Source: Microbispora amethystogenes
GTDB lineage: Bacteria; Actinomycetota; Actinomycetes; Streptosporangiales; Streptosporangiaceae
Assembly: GCF_016863015.1 (NCBI RefSeq)
Contig: NZ_BOOB01000014.1
Location: 124,001 to 188,000, forward strand
Direction of reading: 5' to 3'
DNA: 64,000 bases
Below, in pieces: positions 36,507 through 43,809 of this stretch. Each line of letters begins with the position of its first letter. Position 1 is the stretch's first letter. The notes beneath the pieces are model-generated. The model was not told the DNA's origin. It was given only the letters and a program-made list of their open reading frames with translations, and searched no databases. The translations under genes and the position numbers were made by a program.

Positions 36507-37655
36507 TCAGGTTACGGACAGGCGACCGAGTATGAGACCGACTTGGAGCGTGAATGCGGACCTGCCCTCCGTCGGCTGGTACCCGGTCAGCTCCGTGATC
36601 TTCCGTAGACGGTACCGCACCGTGTTGGGGTGGACGAACAGCAGCCGCGCGGTCGCCTCCAGCGAGGTCCCCTGCTCCAGGTACGTCGCGAGGGTGTCGA
36701 GCAGGGGGGTCCCGGCCAGCGGCTTGTAGACGTTCTCCACGAGCTGGCCGCGGGCGTCCTCGTCGCCGTCCAGGGCGCGCTCGGCCAGCAGGTCCTCGGC
36801 GAGCACGGGCCGGGGCGCGTCGGGCCAGCCGGCGGCGGCGCGCAGCCCGGCGATGGCGGCCCGGGCCGACCTGGCCGCCGCGTGCAGGTCGGGCACCTCC
36901 GGCCCGATCACGACCGGCCCGGGCCCGAAGCGCGACACGACGCCGCGCGCCGCGTCCTTGACGCCGTCCGCCCCGCCCACGATCACGATGAGCCGGTCGC
37001 CCTGCACGCCGGCCAGCAGCTCGTGGCCGATGCGGCGGCCCTTGTCGCGCAGCCCGTCGATGACGCTCTGCGGGTCCTCGTCCGGGGCGCACCCCGCGAA
37101 GACGACGACCGGCGCGGAGGTCCAGCCGAGCGCGGCGGCCCACGAGTGCAGGCCGTCGTCGACCTGGCCGCGCACCAGCGCGTCCACGATCAGCGCCTCC
37201 AGCCGCGCGTCCCACGAGCCGCGCGCCTCCGCCTCCCTGGCGTACACCTGAGCGGCGGCGAAGGCGACGTCGCGCGTGTAGCGCAGCATGGCGTGCCGCA
37301 GCAGCTCCGCGCCGCCGGGCGCGGCCAGCTCCTCCACCTGCGCCTCGACGACCTCGACGACGATGCGGACGAGGTCGACCGTCTGCTGCAGCGAGACGCT
37401 GCGCTTCAGCTCGCGCGGCGCGGTGCCGAAGAACTCGATGCTCGGCGTCGGCCTGCCCTCGCCCGCGTGGCCGAACCACTCCACGAACGCCGCGATGCCG
37501 GCCTGCGCCACCAGCCCGACCCACGACCTGTCCTCCGCGGACAGCGCCCGGTACCAGGCGAGCCGCTCCTCCATCCGGGCCATCGCGGCGGTCCCCAGGC
37601 TGCCCATGGCGCGGTCGAGCCGCCGCGCCGTGTCCTCCCGGATCCTGTCGCTCAT
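36507..37655 (-). CDS. fasR: PucR-family regulator of fatty-acid synthesis (FasR-like)
   Basis: A 382-residue regulator with a C-terminal PucR helix-turn-helix (LEATARLLFVHPNTVRYRLRKITELTGYQPTEGRSAFTLQVGLILGRL, about 330-380) and a GGDEF-like middle region. In Streptomyces the homologue sits immediately upstream of fabD-fabH-acpP-fabF and activates it; the same order is seen here. I chose the ATG at 37655 (MSDRIREDTARRLD); a GTG at 37745 would add 30 polar residues, and neither has a strong ribosome site. Confidence 0.85.
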   Translation of the reverse strand: MSDRIREDTARRLDRAMGSLGTAAMARMEERLAWYRALSAEDRSWVGLVAQAGIAAFVEWFGHAGEGRPTPSIEFFGTAPRELKRSVSLQQTVDLVRIVVEVVEAQVEELAAPGGAELLRHAMLRYTRDVAFAAAQVYAREAEARGSWDARLEALIVDALVRGQVDDGLHSWAAALGWTSAPVVVFAGCAPDEDPQSVIDGLRDKGRRIGHELLAGVQGDRLIVIVGGADGVKDAARGVVSRFGPGPVVIGPEVPDLHAAARSARAAIAGLRAAAGWPDAPRPVLAEDLLAERALDGDEDARGQLVENVYKPLAGTPLLDTLATYLEQGTSLEATARLLFVHPNTVRYRLRKITELTGYQPTEGRSAFTLQVGLILGRLSVT

Positions 37656-37829
37656 CGGCACGTCGTCCCCGGCCCCCCGGGTGACTCCGTCGCTCTGCCC
37701 GTCCGTACGCACCTGTCCGCCGTTTCGCGCGCCCCGTTCGCTCACGTCCCCTAGCGTGCCAGGTCGCCGCACGGAACGCGCTCCCGGTCCCGTACGGCGC
37801 GTTGCGGCGGCAGCTGGGGACCTGGGACC

Positions 37830-38273
37830 TCAGATGACGGCGACCGCCGTGATGAGGCCGATGAAGAAGTGCGTCACCCCGAGGAGCACGGCGGCGGGCC
37901 GCAACGCGTCGTCGCTGACCAGCTCACGCACCGAGATCCCCGCGACCTTGTCGAAGGCGACCATGCCGAGCGTCTGCACGGCGATGCCGACCAGCCCGAA
38001 CACGAGCGTCGCGAGCAGGCCCTCGCGCAGTTCGCCGCCCGACGACCAGATGGACGCCGCCACGATGAGCGCCACACCGGCCACGCTGGAGGTGGCGAGC
38101 ACGGTCGCGTTGGGGTTGCGGTCGGTGCGGATCACCGTGCTGAGCCTGCCGGGGATCGCCAGGTCCACGACGTAGAACCCGGCGACGAGCAGCAGCACGC
38201 CGAGGACGGCGTACGAGACGATCGCCAGGGCGCCGTGGCCGAGCACACCGGCGAGATTGGTGGTGGTGTTCAC
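37830..38273 (-). CDS. DUF350 membrane protein (YjfL-like)
   Basis: A 147-residue protein with four predicted membrane helices (about 10-35, 60-80, 88-108 and 125-146) in the DUF350 pattern: two-helix units with short polar loops (GELREGLLATLVFGLVGIAVQTLG). Enterobacterial YjfL is of this type. It is the third gene of a tight run with an ATP-grasp ligase-like protein and an Asp-rich membrane protein, matching the yjfL/yjfM/yjfC arrangement. Function unknown. Confidence 0.8.
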   Translation of the reverse strand: MNTTTNLAGVLGHGALAIVSYAVLGVLLLVAGFYVVDLAIPGRLSTVIRTDRNPNATVLATSSVAGVALIVAASIWSSGGELREGLLATLVFGLVGIAVQTLGMVAFDKVAGISVRELVSDDALRPAAVLLGVTHFFIGLITAVAVI

Positions 38274-38287
38274 GGGGGCCTTCGCTT

Positions 38288-39451
38288 TCAGCCGTGGATG
38301 CGGTGGGGGACGAATGAGGACGTGTCGTCGGTGACGAGGCCGGAGGTCTCCCGGATGCCGAGCCCGGCCGCCTCGTCGTCGACCACCCAGGCCCCGAGCA
38401 CCGGACGCCAGCCGTCGAAGTCCGGCAGCGGCCGGAACTCCTGGTGGACGAAGCCCTCGGCGCCGTAGTCGCCGCCGGTCTCCAGCTCGACTCCGGGCGC
38501 GGAGATGCGCATGGAGGCGCCCTCGCGGCCGAGCAGCGGCTTGCGTACGTAGCCCGGCCCGGTGGCCAGCTCACGGGGCCCGTCGAGATAGGCGGGCAGC
38601 AGGTTGGGGTGGCCGGGGTAGAGCTCCCAGAGGATCGCCAGCAGGGCCTTGTTGGACAGCAGCATCTTCCACAGCGGCTCGATCCACGTCATGGAGACCT
38701 GCTGCGCCAGGGCCTGCGGGGCGAACGGCTCGGCGACGAGCCACTCCCAGGGATACAGCTTGCACACGGTGCGGATGACCCGGTGCTCCATGTCGACGAA
38801 CCGGCGGTTGAGCGCGTCCCAGCCGATGTCCTCCATGGCGACCGCCGCGGTGGTCAGCCCGGCCTGTTCCGCGGTCTCCTGGAGATAGCCGACGGTCATC
38901 GCCTCCTCGCCCGTCTCGTCGGCGCTGGTCCACCCGAAGTGGACCGGGCCGGTCTGGAGCGTGAGGGACTTCCAGCGGTCGATCAGGCGCTCGTGGATCG
39001 AGTTCCACTGGTCGTCGCCGGGATGAACGTCCTTCAGCCAGAACCACTGCACGACGGAGCTCTCGACCAGGCTGGTCGGGGTGTCGGCGTTGTACTCCAG
39101 CAGCTTGGCCGGTCCGGCGCCGTCGTAGCGGAGGTCGAAGCGGCCGAACAGGTGCGGGTCGCGCCGCCGCCACGACTCGGCGACGGCCGTACGGCAGTGC
39201 GGGGGGATGCCGAGGTCGGCGTACCGGTCGTGGGTCACGACGTGGTCGGCCGCCGCCAGGCACATCCGGTGCAGCTCCTCGACCTGGTCCTCCAGACTGA
39301 GCACCTCGTCCAGCGTGAAGACGTAGTGGACGCCTTCGTCCCAGTAGGGCCGGGTGAGGCCCTCGGGATGGGCGGACCGGTGGTAGGCCAGGCCCTGCGA
39401 CTCGATGATCGCCGCCCAGTCCTCCCTGGGCGCCGAGGTCTGCCTGCGCAC
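38288..39451 (-). CDS. glutathionylspermidine-synthase-like ATP-grasp protein
   Basis: A 387-residue protein of the glutathionylspermidine synthase C-terminal (ATP-grasp) family, like YgiC/YjfC. Key segments are RFDLRYDGAGPAKLLEYNADTPTSLVESSVVQW (about 105-137) and GYVRKPLLGREGASMRI (about 302-318), where Lys and Arg would bind ATP. Actinomycetes lack glutathionylspermidine, so it probably joins an amine to a peptide or protein carboxylate. It lies 14 bases before DUF350 and 3 bases after the Asp-rich gene. Confidence 0.85.
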   Translation of the reverse strand: MRRQTSAPREDWAAIIESQGLAYHRSAHPEGLTRPYWDEGVHYVFTLDEVLSLEDQVEELHRMCLAAADHVVTHDRYADLGIPPHCRTAVAESWRRRDPHLFGRFDLRYDGAGPAKLLEYNADTPTSLVESSVVQWFWLKDVHPGDDQWNSIHERLIDRWKSLTLQTGPVHFGWTSADETGEEAMTVGYLQETAEQAGLTTAAVAMEDIGWDALNRRFVDMEHRVIRTVCKLYPWEWLVAEPFAPQALAQQVSMTWIEPLWKMLLSNKALLAILWELYPGHPNLLPAYLDGPRELATGPGYVRKPLLGREGASMRISAPGVELETGGDYGAEGFVHQEFRPLPDFDGWRPVLGAWVVDDEAAGLGIRETSGLVTDDTSSFVPHRIHG

Positions 39452-39454
39452 CCG

Positions 39455-39973
39455 TCAGCCACCGCCGCCGCTGTGGAACCCGAACCCGCCCCGCTGGATC
39501 ACCCGTCCCGTATGGCTGGTGATCCGGGCGTCGGCGGGCCGCACCGTCGTCCCGTTGTGCACCCGGGCGCCCGTGCGGCTGCCGCCGTAGTACCAGCGGT
39601 ACGCGCCGTGCGAGCCGCTGTAGTGACGATGGTCGTCGTCGTCGTCGCAGTAGTAGTCGTCGACGACCAGGTAGGAGCCGTCCGGGTTGCGCGTCGAGGT
39701 GTCCACGCAGTCCGCGCCGACCTCCTCGTAGTCGTCCTGGGCCGCGCAGAAGCCCACGAGCAGCACCGACAGCACGCCCAGCGTGCCGAGCTTGACCGCC
39801 GTGGACGACTTGCCGCCGCCCTCGGGTGGCGGCGGAGCCGGCCTGCGCCCCGCCTGGCGCGCCGACCACTGCGCGCCCATCGCCAGGGGATGGGGCGGCG
39901 GCAAGGGCGGTGTTCCGCGTGGGGGACTGTCCCCGGGCTCTGGCAATCCGGCTCCTGCTGTCGAGATCGGCAC
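39455..39973 (-). CDS. Asp-rich single-pass membrane protein (DUF1190/YgiB-like position)
   Basis: A 172-residue protein: a Pro/Gly-rich N-terminus, one hydrophobic segment (VKLGTLGVLSVLLVGFCA, about 60-77), then an acidic, Tyr/Cys-containing domain (DYYCDDDDDHRHY near 107-119) and a Gly/His-rich tail. By gene order it occupies the place of YjfM/YgiB (DUF1190) beside DUF350 and ATP-grasp partners. I see likeness in composition rather than clear homology. The GTG at 39973 or the ATG at 39880 could be the start. First gene of the three-gene run. Confidence 0.6.
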   Translation of the reverse strand: MPISTAGAGLPEPGDSPPRGTPPLPPPHPLAMGAQWSARQAGRRPAPPPPEGGGKSSTAVKLGTLGVLSVLLVGFCAAQDDYEEVGADCVDTSTRNPDGSYLVVDDYYCDDDDDHRHYSGSHGAYRWYYGGSRTGARVHNGTTVRPADARITSHTGRVIQRGGFGFHSGGGG

Positions 39974-40056
39974 ACACTATCGTCTCGTCGGACGAACGGG
40001 ACAGCCTGGTTCAAGGTTCCGGATCGGCGCGCGCGGCGCCGGGTAGCGTGCCCGGT

Positions 40057-41058
40057 GTGGACCCAGTCGAGGCGCTCAAGCGCATCGCCTTCCTGCTGGA
40101 GCGGGCCGGCGAGCCGACCTACCGCGTGCGCGCCTTCCGCGGCGCCGCCGCCGCGATCGAGGAGCTGCCCCGGGAGGAGCTGGTACGGCTCGCGCGCACC
40201 GGCGGCCTGACGGACCTGAAGGGCGTCGGCAAGGTCACGTCCCTGGCCGTCACCGAGGCGCTGGACGGCGCCGTGCCGACCTACCTGCGGCGCCTGGAGG
40301 ACACCGCGGAGACCGATCTGGACGAGGCCGCGCGGGCGCTGCGGTCGGCGCTGCGCGGCGACTTCCACAGCCACTCGGACTGGTCGGACGGCGGGTCGCC
40401 GATCGAGGAGATGGCCGCCGCCGCACGGGAGCTCGGCCACGAATACCTGGCGCTGACCGACCACTCGCCCCGGCTGACGGTGGCGCACGGGCTGTCCGCC
40501 GACCGGCTGAGACGGCAGCTCGACGTGGTCGCCGCCCTCAACGAGACGTACGCGCGGGACGGCGGCCCGCCGTTCCGGATCCTCACCGGCATCGAGGTGG
40601 ACATCAACACCGACGGCTCGCTCGACCAGGAGCCCGAGCTGCTCGGACGGCTCGACGTCGTGGTGGCGAGCGTCCACTCGCTGCTGCGGATGGACGCCGC
40701 GGACATGACGCGGCGGATGGTCACGGCGGTGGCCGACCCGGACGTGGACGTCCTCGGGCACTGCACGGGCAGGGTGGTGCGGGGCCGCGGACGGCCCGAG
40801 TCGCGCTTCGACGCCGAGATCGTCTTCGAGGCCTGCCGGAGGTTCGGGGTCGCCGTGGAGATCAACTCGCGGCCCGACCGGCTCGACCCGCCCAAGCGCC
40901 TGCTGCGCCTCGCGTACGAGATGGGCTGCGAGTTCGCGATCGACTCCGACGCGCACGCGCCCGGCCAGCTCGACTGGCAGCGGTTCGGCTGCGAGCGGGC
41001 GGCCCTGTGCGGCATTCCGGCGGAACGTATCCGCAACACCCGGCCATGGGGCACTTGA
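40057..41058 (+). CDS. PHP-domain protein with PolX-like helix-hairpin-helix
   Basis: A 333-residue protein. An N-terminal helical part of about 80 residues, with LTDLKGVGKVTSLAVTEALDG, resembles the HhH of family X polymerases. It is followed by a PHP phosphoesterase domain (about 95-330). Metal-binding motifs are DFHSHSDWSDGG, LALTDHSP, GIEVDI, SVHS, DVLGHCTG and DSDAHAP. It lacks the polymerase palm, so it is a stand-alone PHP protein, probably acting on DNA or phosphate esters. The GTG at 40057 or 40048 is the start; no ribosome site is evident. Confidence 0.82.
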   Translation: MDPVEALKRIAFLLERAGEPTYRVRAFRGAAAAIEELPREELVRLARTGGLTDLKGVGKVTSLAVTEALDGAVPTYLRRLEDTAETDLDEAARALRSALRGDFHSHSDWSDGGSPIEEMAAAARELGHEYLALTDHSPRLTVAHGLSADRLRRQLDVVAALNETYARDGGPPFRILTGIEVDINTDGSLDQEPELLGRLDVVVASVHSLLRMDAADMTRRMVTAVADPDVDVLGHCTGRVVRGRGRPESRFDAEIVFEACRRFGVAVEINSRPDRLDPPKRLLRLAYEMGCEFAIDSDAHAPGQLDWQRFGCERAALCGIPAERIRNTRPWGT

Positions 41059-41132
41059 GGTGATAGGGGTGTGGCGTCTGGGTGAGGTGTGTTGTACCGG
41101 TCTGTCCGGGCTGATCGACGTAGCGTCGAATC

Positions 41133-41591
41133 ATGAAACGCCGCGACGCGCTGGTGAAGGAGCTTGAGTCCGGCGGCTGCCTGCCGGCCCGCGAACTCGC
41201 CTCGCGCCTCGGGGTGAGCAAGAGCACCGTCATACGCGATGTGGCCAGGCTCCGGGAGGCCGGGGTCCCCATCCGGCTCGACCAGGGCGGGTACGCGCTC
41301 GCGGGGCCGGACACGGTGAAGCGGGCGATCGACCGGGCGCTGCGCGGGCGGCACGTGCTGCGCCTGGAGTACGTCGGCACCAAGGGCGTGGCCACCGTAA
41401 GGGACGTCGAGCCCAGCATCTGCCTCGGCGGCAGGGGCGGGCACTGGTATCTGGTGGCCTGGTGCCGGCTGCGTGAGGACGTGCGGGTCTTCCGGCTCGA
41501 CCGGATCTCCTGGGCGGAGGTCACCGGGGAGCGCTTCCCCGAGCCGGGCCGCGACCGCCTGGCCGAGCTCGCCGAAGCCGCCGGCGGCTGA
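41133..41591 (+). CDS. short HTH/WYL regulator (paralogue 1)
   Basis: A 152-residue regulator with a DeoR/YafY-type HTH (PARELASRLGVSKSTVIRDVARLREAGVPI) followed directly by a C-terminal WYL-type ending (TKGVATVRDVEP ... HWYLVAWCRLREDVRVFRLDRI). Compared with the next gene, about 80 residues of the middle are missing while both ends align well. It therefore looks like a compact or internally deleted paralogue, though the frame is intact. DNA-binding and ligand-sensing are inferred from family. Confidence 0.78.
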   Translation: MKRRDALVKELESGGCLPARELASRLGVSKSTVIRDVARLREAGVPIRLDQGGYALAGPDTVKRAIDRALRGRHVLRLEYVGTKGVATVRDVEPSICLGGRGGHWYLVAWCRLREDVRVFRLDRISWAEVTGERFPEPGRDRLAELAEAAGG

Positions 41592-41721
41592 CCGGGGAGG
41601 CGGCCCGGAACCGGCCGGCAGGCCGGAGAGCAGGACCGACGGCTTCTGGAGGAGCTGCGGGGACGGCCGGAGTCGAACGGGTCAGCGAGAAATGTCGGTG
41701 GGGTGGCTTACCTTCGAGGGC

Positions 41722-42435
41722 GTGAACCGTACCGACCGGCTCTACGCGATCGTCGAGGACCTGCGGGCGATCTCCCCGCGCTGCCGGTCCGCGCGTGAGC
41801 TCGCCCAGCGTTTCGAGGTGAGCTCGCGGACCATCGAGCGGGACATCTCCGCGCTGCAGCAGGCCGGCGTCCCCATCTACGCCGAGGTCGGGCGCAGGGG
41901 AGGGTATGCCCTGGACAGGAGCATGTCCCTGCCTCCGCTCAACTTCACCCCCGCCGAGGCCGTCGCGGTGGCGATCGCACTCAGCCGCACCGAGCAGCAG
42001 CCCTTCGCCGACGAGGCACGCAGCGCACTGCGCAAACTCGTCGCCGCCATGCCCGGCCCGGAGGGGGAGCGCGCCCGTCAGCTGGCGGCCCGCGTCCAGA
42101 TCCTGACCGAGGAGAAGCCGGAGTCGCGATACACCGGGTCGATCGGCCGGGTCATCGAGGAGGCCCTGCTCAACGGCCTTGTCCTGCGCATCCGGTACGC
42201 CGACGCCCAGGGCGTGCTGACCACCAGGGACGTCGAGCCCGGGGCGTTCGTCGGCGGGCGGAGCGGGTGGTGGTATCTGGTGGCGTGGTGCCGCCTGCGC
42301 GACGCCGTCCGCGTCTTCCGGCTCGACCGGATCGCGGACGCCGCCCTCACCGACGAGCCGGTGCCCGGACGGCCTCTGGAGGCCTTCGACGCCGACATAC
42401 CGCACATGATCGCGCGCACTCCGGCACTGGACTGA
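41722..42435 (+). CDS. YafY/WYL-domain transcriptional regulator (paralogue 2)
   Basis: A 237-residue regulator with an N-terminal HTH (SARELAQRFEVSSRTIERDISALQQAGVPIYAEV, about 21-54) and a C-terminal WYL-type domain (VLTTRDVEP ... GWWYLVAWCRLRDAVRVFRLDRI). Family members sense a ligand and control neighbouring genes. The protein begins VNRTDRLYAIVEDLRA, the usual family start, so I favour GTG at 41722; an ATG at 41692 would add ten residues. A TACCTT sequence lies nine bases before the GTG, so the message may be leaderless. The likely target is the VOC gene downstream. Confidence 0.85.
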   Translation: MNRTDRLYAIVEDLRAISPRCRSARELAQRFEVSSRTIERDISALQQAGVPIYAEVGRRGGYALDRSMSLPPLNFTPAEAVAVAIALSRTEQQPFADEARSALRKLVAAMPGPEGERARQLAARVQILTEEKPESRYTGSIGRVIEEALLNGLVLRIRYADAQGVLTTRDVEPGAFVGGRSGWWYLVAWCRLRDAVRVFRLDRIADAALTDEPVPGRPLEAFDADIPHMIARTPALD

Positions 42436-42620
42436 GATTCGAAAAAATGTTCGTGAGAGCGTGGAAACACCGACAGGGGGGTGTCGCGAGGGGCTGGGAG
42501 TCTCTACTCACGCGAGCGGCGCACCGGTCCCGGCCTCATCCGGCCGGATCCGGTCCGTCCGCCCGCATCGCTCGATCGGCCGCCCGGCGCACGCTCGCTT
42601 GGAACTCGCATGGAGACGGT

Positions 42621-42665
42621 GCGCGGAGGCACCGAGCGGAGGCACTGAGCGGAGGCACTGAGCGG
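42621..42665 (+). repeat. 13-bp tandem repeat, about 3.5 copies
   Basis: GAGCGGAGGCACT occurs at 42634-42646 and 42647-42659. A degenerate copy (GCGCGGAGGCACC) lies at 42621-42633 and a partial copy after 42660. Confidence 0.8.
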
Positions 42666-42682
42666 TTCGACAGAACTCCACA

Positions 42683-42732
42683 GAGCTTCAGCGAGCTTTA
42701 GAGAGCTTCAGAGACTTAGCAGGACTTCAGAG
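42683..42732 (+). repeat. five helically phased 10-bp units
   Basis: Successive 10-mers GAGCTTCAGC, GAGCTTTAGA, GAGCTTCAGA, GACTTAGCAG and GACTTCAGAG run directly into the ribosome site of the VOC gene. The first three are near identical and the last two diverged. Confidence 0.6.
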
Positions 42733-42746
42733 GAAGAGAACGGACG

Positions 42747-43142
42747 ATGACGACTCCCGCCGAGCCCGCAGTCAACACGGTCGCCTGGTTCGAGATCGCG
42801 AGCGACGACCCCGAGGGCGTCCAGCGGTTCTACGGCGGCCTGTTCGGCTGGCGCTTCCGGACCGACGAGAACTCGGCCGCGATGGGCATGGACTACCGGC
42901 TCATCAGCTACGCCGACGACGCTGAGGTGCAGGGCGGAGTGTTCGCCACCGGGGGCGACATGCCCGGCCACGCCGTCTTCACCGTGCTGGTGCGCGACGT
43001 CGTGGAGACCTGCCGGCAGGTGGAGGCCCTCGGCGGAAAGGTGCTCAGCGAGGTCGTGGGAAACGACAAGGGGCCCGACTTCGCCTACCTCCACGACACG
43101 TCGGGCAACCTCTTCGGCGTCTTCGCTCCCACCGTCTCCTGA
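42747..43142 (+). CDS. VOC/glyoxalase-like protein
   Basis: A 131-residue VOC-fold protein with two motifs: TVAWFEIASDDPEGVQRFYGGLFGW at the N-terminus and HAVFTVLVRDVVETCRQVEALGG in the second half, ending DTSGNLFGVFAPT. Such proteins are often annotated as glyoxalase or bleomycin-resistance-like; no substrate can be named. GAGGAAGAG precedes the ATG at 42747. It follows the YafY-type regulator on the same strand, a pairing often seen in actinomycetes and suggestive of direct control. Confidence 0.85.
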   Translation: MTTPAEPAVNTVAWFEIASDDPEGVQRFYGGLFGWRFRTDENSAAMGMDYRLISYADDAEVQGGVFATGGDMPGHAVFTVLVRDVVETCRQVEALGGKVLSEVVGNDKGPDFAYLHDTSGNLFGVFAPTVS

Positions 43143-43253
43143 CCCTCCACATGCCCACGCTCCCGCAGACAGGCGGCCAGGCACCCAGGGTGCTGGTCCT
43201 TCACGACGCCGCTGCCCGGCCCGCCACGCCGGCGACCGTGTCGCAGCCGAGCG

Positions 43254-43364
43254 GTGTGGTGCCAGGGTGTGCGTGCGCGGTGCCGGGCCGCGTGCTGCCT
43301 GGTCGTGAGGTGCGGGTTGTGTGGTGCCAGGGTGTGCGTGCGCGGTGCCGGGCCGCGTGCTGCC
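43254..43364 (+). repeat. 46-bp direct repeat, period 65
   Basis: Copies at 43254-43299 and 43319-43364 are identical, starting GTGTGGTGCCAGGGTGTGCG. Part of the unit (GTGCGTGCGCGGTGCCGG) recurs a third time from about 43370. Non-coding. Confidence 0.85.
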
Positions 43365-43704
43365 GGGTTGTGCGTGCGCGGTGCCGGCGTGGGTGGTGCG
43401 AGAGTATGCGGGCTTCTCGTGTCGCAGCCGGGGCCGCACCTCCTGGCGGGCGATGCCTGGCCGGCGGCTGGTGAGCGGTGGCGAGTGAGTGAGGGTGAGA
43501 GTGATACGTCAGTAAGCTTCGCGACGGCCGGTGAGACCGGCCGGAGCGTACCGAGGCCGTCCGGACGCCCGCCGGGACTTCGTCCCGTGCTTCCCCTGCG
43601 GCGCCTTCCCCCCGGGTCCTTCCCCTCCGGGCCGTCTAGGGCGCACGGACGGCCCTTCCCCGCCCTGGCCGCGTACGCCCCTTCCGGGCGGGCCGGGCGG
43701 ACTC

Positions 43705-43743
43705 GCCGGCCGTCCGCACGGGATGCCCGTGCGGACGGCCGGC
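43705..43743. terminator. 18-bp perfect hairpin between convergent genes
   Basis: GCCGGCCGTCCGCACGGG (43705-43722) pairs perfectly with CCCGTGCGGACGGCCGGC (43726-43743) around the loop ATG. It is 66 bases beyond the protease stop and probably terminates transcripts arriving from either side. Confidence 0.75.
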
Positions 43744-43809
43744 GGAGGCGTCACCTCGCGTGCCCGGCGGAGCGGAGGGCGTGGGGAAGACGCCCTCCTG
43801 CCCGGCGCG

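Larger units (their letters stand above)
42436..42746. other. gene-free spacer with short repeats before VOC gene
   Basis: No convincing gene. It contains a 13-bp tandem unit GAGCGGAGGCACT (42621-42665, about 3.5 copies). This is followed by five 10-bp units of the type GAGCTTCAGA (42683-42732) leading into the VOC ribosome site. An open frame starting at 42447 has no family resemblance. Confidence 0.6.
43143..43809. other. 667-bp gene-free spacer with repeats and hairpin
   Basis: Between convergent genes. It holds a 46-bp direct repeat (43254-43299 and 43319-43364) and a long perfect hairpin at 43705-43743. The middle (43400-43700) is GC-rich with no coding pattern I trust on either strand. 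Confidence 0.6.

Noticed and set aside
42447-42701. A small gene upstream of the VOC gene
   Set aside because: The frame has no ribosome site or family resemblance and runs through a tandem repeat.
43254-43560. CRISPR-like array in the 43-kb spacer
   Set aside because: Only two full copies of a 46-bp unit with a 19-base gap and no cas genes nearby.
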